A stretch of DNA of 26,967 nucleotides. It comes from a virus. Positions within the stretch are counted from its first letter, which is position 1. Every line of letters begins with the position of its first letter. The position numbers and the translations under genes are program-made. Shown here piece after piece: positions 23,929 to 26,967 of the stretch. The stretch is from positions 1 through 26,967 of the IMG/VR virus record IMGVR_UViG_3300048586_000369, one strand, 5' to 3'. The notes beneath the pieces are model-generated. The model was not told the origin of the DNA, made no database searches, and was given only the letters and a program-made list of their open reading frames with translations.

Positions 23929-25851
23929 ATGTCCGACACCACGACGCACCTTGGGCTGCCGTATCTTCTGGCCGCCCAAGCCCAGAAGCATGTCACCCAC
24001 AACGATGCACTGCGCCTGCTCGATGCCATGGTGCAGCTCTCGGTCCTTGACCGCACGCGCACTGCGCCCCCGGCCAGCCCCGCGGACGGTAACCGGCACC
24101 TCGTGGCCTCCGGCGCGACCGGCCTCTGGGCAGGCTGGGACCTGAACATCGCCTTCTGGATCGACGGCGCATGGATCCGGCTGGTGCCACGCACCGGCTG
24201 GCTGGTCTGGGTCGCAGCAGAGGGGTTGTTTCTCGTCTGGACTGGCAGCGCCTGGGAGGTCGTGGGCGAGCCGCGCGACGTCTCGGACGCCGTGTTCAGC
24301 CTGGTGAACGAGGCGGACCCGACGAAGAAGGCGACCTTCTCGCTGGCGGGCATCAGCGCCGGGACGACGCGGAGTTTCACCCTGCCGAATACCTCATCAG
24401 AACTGGCGATCCTTGCGGGCACGCAGACCTTCACCGGCAACAAGACCTTCTCAGGCATATTGACTGCCTCGGGCACAGTCACTGTCTCGGCCGCTTCTGC
24501 CAGCATCGGCACAGCGACGACGACCGCGACCTATGGCATGGGCACAGGCGCCACGACGACTGGCGTGACAAAGACCGTGAACATCGGCACTGGCGGCGCG
24601 TCCGGATCGACCACGGTCGTGAACATCGGCTCGGCCACCGCTGGCGCGGGCGGCACGACCGTCATCAACACGCCAACGGTCACCTTTGCCAATGCCGTCA
24701 CGCAGGTCGGCATGCCCCAGGCGAACCTGACCGCGCAGCTCCTGGGCCTCGGCGGGGCCACGGCCGACAGCTACAATCGGCTGTCGGTGAACACGCCTGC
24801 GGTCCTCCTGAACAGTGCGGGCGCGGGGATCGAAGCCACGGTGAATAAGGCGGCCGCCGGGAACGACGCGGCCTTCGCCTTCAAGACCGGGTTTTCGGCG
24901 CGCGCGCTGATCGGCCTCCTCGGCAATGACGACTTCAGCTTCAAGGTCAGCCCGGACGGGTCCGCCTTCTTCGACGCGATCCGCATCGACCGCACCAGCG
25001 GCCAGCTGGAACTGCCGCAACCGACCGTACTACCCGGCCTCAGCGCCACGCCGTCGCCACCGCCCGCGGGGAAGGCCTCGGTCTACGCGCGCAACCGCGC
25101 AGGTGCGCCGTGGATTGACGTCATGCGCCCTTCGGGCCGGGACTTCCCGCTCCAGCCCCACTTCGGGGTGAACCGGATCGCCAACTGGTCGCCCTCGACC
25201 GGCACGACAGTCACCACCGAAGGCCTGCCGATCACTTCGGTCGGCACCGTTTCGACACCTACACTGGCCGCGACAAACCTTGCGACCTCCATGCGGCGCT
25301 GGCGCCTGACCTCGGCGGCCGTCGTGGACTCGGTCGCTGACCAGCGATCCGCAGGTTGGGCCTGCTGGCGTGGCAACGCGGCGGGTCTCGGGGGCTGGAC
25401 CTTCGTGACGCGGATTTCGCTGACGACCCTGCAGGCAACTGGCATGGGGTTCTTCGGCCTCTATGGATCGACGGCCGCGCTGGCCACCACCCTGACGCTG
25501 GCCGCTGCCATCAACTGCATCGGCATCGGCTTCCAGCGCGGGACGCACACCCGCTGGCAACTGGTCGCGAACGACGGCACCGGGGCGCCGACGCTCACCG
25601 ACATGGGCGCGTCCTTCGCCATTGCCACGGGCGGGGTGCTGACCCTGTTCATCGCGGCACCGCCGAACGGCAGTTCCGTCTGGGTGCGCGTCGTCGACGA
25701 GGTCTCGGGTGCGATCTTCGAGCAGGAGATCACCGCAGACCTGCCCGCCGCGACGCAGTTCCTGTCGCCGCGGCTGTTCCTGAACACCGGCGCGACAGCC
25801 GCCGCCGTCGCTTACGACTGCGCCGGTGTTTACCTCGAAACCGACTTCTGA
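23929..25851 (+). CDS. DUF2793 domain tail-fibre-like protein
   Basis: This 640-residue protein starts with a DUF2793 domain (about 5-112): HLGLPYLLAAQAQKHVTHND, then LWAGWDLNIAFWIDGAWIRL and TGWLVWVAAEGLFLVWTGSA, typical of proteins at the tail tip of Rhodobacterales phages. Residues about 165-260 are rich in Thr, Gly, Ala and Val, with spaced repeats such as TVNIGTGG, VVNIGSAT and TVINTPT, suggesting a beta-helical trimeric shaft. The C-terminal part (about 385-640) is beta-rich with many small residues and ends CAGVYLETDF; it is the likely receptor- or surface-binding end. I chose the ATG at 23929 because it begins the domain and follows the previous stop by 11 bp. The frame is open upstream but inside the previous gene. 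Confidence 0.86.
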   Translation: MSDTTTHLGLPYLLAAQAQKHVTHNDALRLLDAMVQLSVLDRTRTAPPASPADGNRHLVASGATGLWAGWDLNIAFWIDGAWIRLVPRTGWLVWVAAEGLFLVWTGSAWEVVGEPRDVSDAVFSLVNEADPTKKATFSLAGISAGTTRSFTLPNTSSELAILAGTQTFTGNKTFSGILTASGTVTVSAASASIGTATTTATYGMGTGATTTGVTKTVNIGTGGASGSTTVVNIGSATAGAGGTTVINTPTVTFANAVTQVGMPQANLTAQLLGLGGATADSYNRLSVNTPAVLLNSAGAGIEATVNKAAAGNDAAFAFKTGFSARALIGLLGNDDFSFKVSPDGSAFFDAIRIDRTSGQLELPQPTVLPGLSATPSPPPAGKASVYARNRAGAPWIDVMRPSGRDFPLQPHFGVNRIANWSPSTGTTVTTEGLPITSVGTVSTPTLAATNLATSMRRWRLTSAAVVDSVADQRSAGWACWRGNAAGLGGWTFVTRISLTTLQATGMGFFGLYGSTAALATTLTLAAAINCIGIGFQRGTHTRWQLVANDGTGAPTLTDMGASFAIATGGVLTLFIAAPPNGSSVWVRVVDEVSGAIFEQEITADLPAATQFLSPRLFLNTGATAAAVAYDCAGVYLETDF

Positions 25852-25884
25852 CCGACCGCAGCCTGCGGCAATGAAAGGACCATC

Positions 25885-26193
25885 ATGAACGACCAGACCA
25901 CTCTCGCCGGGGAGGTCGCGCGGGCCTTTCGGGACCACGGGATCACCGCCGCGCTGACCGCCCTGATCGGTGGCACCATGGCCCTGATCGCGGCGATCAC
26001 CCGCAAAGCCTTCACCAACGAGGCCCTGCTGGACCGCCTCGACCGGGAACTCATCGCCGACCGGGACCGCATCGACCGCCAGCGCAGTGAGGACCGCAAG
26101 GCCGACGGCGACCGTCTCGACCGAATCGAAACCGACATCCGCTCGATGCGGGACATGCTCTTCGACGCCTTCCAGCGCGGCCGATCCGACTGA
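25885..26193 (+). CDS. Small protein with one membrane segment and coiled coil, possible holin-like
   Basis: This 102-residue protein has an N-terminal amphipathic part, one hydrophobic segment (about 20-39, ITAALTALIGGTMALIAAIT) and a highly charged coiled coil (about 45-92) built of repeated D-R pairs (DRLDRELIADRDRIDRQRSE). AAAGGA 6 nt before the ATG supports the start. It lies between the tail fibre-like gene and the endolysin, so a role in lysis (holin or regulator of one) is possible. The single membrane segment and long coiled coil do not match a known holin class that I can name. A terminator follows it. Confidence 0.7.
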   Translation: MNDQTTLAGEVARAFRDHGITAALTALIGGTMALIAAITRKAFTNEALLDRLDRELIADRDRIDRQRSEDRKADGDRLDRIETDIRSMRDMLFDAFQRGRSD

Positions 26194-26222
26194 CTTTCCT
26201 GACCCTTGGCAACCGACATCCC

Positions 26223-26246
26223 ACCCGCCCCAGAGGCGGGTTTTTT
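26223..26246 (+). terminator. Rho-independent terminator at end of morphogenesis operon
   Basis: ACCCGCC (26223-26229) and GGCGGGT (26235-26241) form a 7-bp GC-rich stem with a 5-nt loop, followed by six T residues (26241-26246). There is no matching T-tract on the other strand, so it acts only on rightward transcripts. It lies 30 bp after one gene and 18 bp before the next. Confidence 0.85.
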
Positions 26247-26263
26247 CATCTGGAGGATCCACC

Positions 26264-26938
26264 ATGCCGACCCTGACTTACCCCCACTGGCGCGACGTGC
26301 CCGCGAGCGCCTGGCGCTGGCCGAACTTCTCGGCCGCCGAAATCGCCTGCCGCGGCACCGGCGCGCTGAAGATCAACACCGAGGCCATGGACAAGTTGCA
26401 GACCCTGCGCGACCGGCTGGGCAAGCCGCTGATCATCCGCTCGGCCTATCGCAGCCCCGAACACAACCGAGCCGTGGGCGGGGCCCCCGCCTCGAAGCAC
26501 ATGCAGGGGACCGCTTTCGACATCGCCATGGCGAACCACGATCCCGCGGCCTTCGAGGCGGCGGCGCGGGCAGTCGGCTTTCTCGGCTTCGGCTATTACC
26601 CCCGCTCCGGCTTCATGCACATCGACCTCGGGCCCGCCCGGTCCTGGGGCGATCCCTTCCCGGCGCGGCCCGTGCCCTTCGCCCCGGAACTGCCGCCCGC
26701 GCGCGAAGTCCTGTCTGAAAGCCGCACGCTGCGCGGTGGCGGTGCGGCGGGCGCCGCAACAGTCGGCGCGGCCGGGCTAGAGGCTGTGAGGGGCGTCCTC
26801 GCCGAAACCCAGTCCACCATCCAGCCGCTGGTGCCCTACCTCGACACGCTGCGCTGGGTGCTGATCGCCATCGCGCTGATCGGCATCGCCGTCACCATCC
26901 ACGCGCGACTGGACGATTGGAAACGAGGCCAGCGGTGA
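26264..26938 (+). CDS. M15-family peptidase endolysin with C-terminal membrane segment
   Basis: This 224-residue protein has a Peptidase M15A-type domain (about 5-130). SKHMQGTAFDI carries the zinc-binding H-x6-D signature and MHIDLG the third ligand; IIRSAYRSPEHNRAVGG is the conserved strand-helix before them. Such enzymes cut the peptide cross-links of peptidoglycan and serve as phage endolysins. After a Pro/Gly/Ala-rich linker (about 135-185) comes a hydrophobic stretch (about 197-212, WVLIAIALIGIAVTIH) followed by a basic end. This C-terminal membrane anchor is unusual for a soluble endolysin. There is no N-terminal signal peptide. The ATG at 26264 has GGAGG 7 nt upstream. The next gene starts within its stop (GTGA). 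Confidence 0.9.
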   Translation: MPTLTYPHWRDVPASAWRWPNFSAAEIACRGTGALKINTEAMDKLQTLRDRLGKPLIIRSAYRSPEHNRAVGGAPASKHMQGTAFDIAMANHDPAAFEAAARAVGFLGFGYYPRSGFMHIDLGPARSWGDPFPARPVPFAPELPPAREVLSESRTLRGGGAAGAATVGAAGLEAVRGVLAETQSTIQPLVPYLDTLRWVLIAIALIGIAVTIHARLDDWKRGQR

Positions 26939-26967
26939 TCGGTTGGCTCCTGACCCACGGCCCGGCG
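26935..26967 (+). CDS. Start of next gene (cut by window edge), probable lysis gene
   Basis: A GTG at 26935 overlaps the endolysin stop as GTGA, with GAGG 8 nt upstream, and opens a frame (MIGWLLTHGPA) that runs to the window end. Only 11 residues are visible. The hydrophobic start and position suggest a small membrane lysis protein such as a holin or spanin, but this cannot be shown here. Confidence 0.55.
   Translation, partial: MIGWLLTHGPA

Noticed and set aside
1-26967. CRISPR array, tRNA, attL/attR or origin
   Set aside because: No regularly spaced repeats, tRNA-like cloverleaf or core repeat next to an integrase was seen; the integrase end of the element is outside the window.

Overview
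The window is most of the structural (late) region of a tailed temperate phage or prophage of the siphovirus type. The host is probably an alphaproteobacterium of the Rhodobacterales (Paracoccus/Rhodobacter-like). The reasons are the high G+C coding sequence with strong GC third-position bias, and a tail-tip module (DUF2460, DUF2163, NlpC/P60 peptidase, very large TIM-barrel tail protein) that is the hallmark of the Rhodobacter gene transfer agent (GTA) and its phage relatives. No integrase, repressor, replication gene, tRNA or attachment site is visible, so both ends of the element lie outside the window.

Layout. From the left edge to 1903 there are two tandem orphan DNA methyltransferases; the first is cut by the edge and the second has a ParB-like N-terminus. 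From 1997 to 3607 three genes run on the minus strand: an A/T-richer cargo gene with a HEPN-like motif, a DUF3489 protein and a small unknown protein. From 3725 to 11130 lies a lambda-type head module in canonical order: small terminase (Nu1-like), large terminase (GpA), gpW-like joining protein, portal, S49 protease with an internal start that would make a Nu3-like scaffold, gpD-like decoration protein, gpE-like major capsid protein and FII-like joining protein. A DUF6441 protein (11135-11767) and a tail-terminator-like protein (13461-13883) follow, but between them, on the opposite strand, sits a two-gene insert (11781-13420). From 13907 to 25851 come the tail tube, a tail chaperone pair, tape measure protein, the GTA-like tail tip and a DUF2793 tail-fibre-like protein. 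A small membrane/coiled-coil protein, a rho-independent terminator, an M15-type endolysin with a C-terminal membrane segment and the start of one more gene close the window.

The morphogenesis genes are packed with ATGA/GTGA/TGATG overlaps and read as one late transcript. The tail chaperone pair has a complete programmed -1 frameshift signal: A AAA AAC, an 8-nt spacer and an 11-bp stem. The -1 frame has no usable start of its own and ends 8 nt inside the tape measure gene.

The best candidates for undescribed biology are the two antisense cargo loci. The insert at 11781-13420 encodes a protein with a long glycine-rich membrane-like segment and, overlapping it by 109 bp, a protein with a PD-(D/E/Q)xK-like nuclease signature. 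The gene at 1997-2605 has an R-x4-H motif typical of HEPN ribonucleases. Both are less G/C-rich than the phage genes, oppose the late operon and sit at module boundaries, as expected of lysogenic-conversion or anti-phage cargo. No function is proven from sequence alone.
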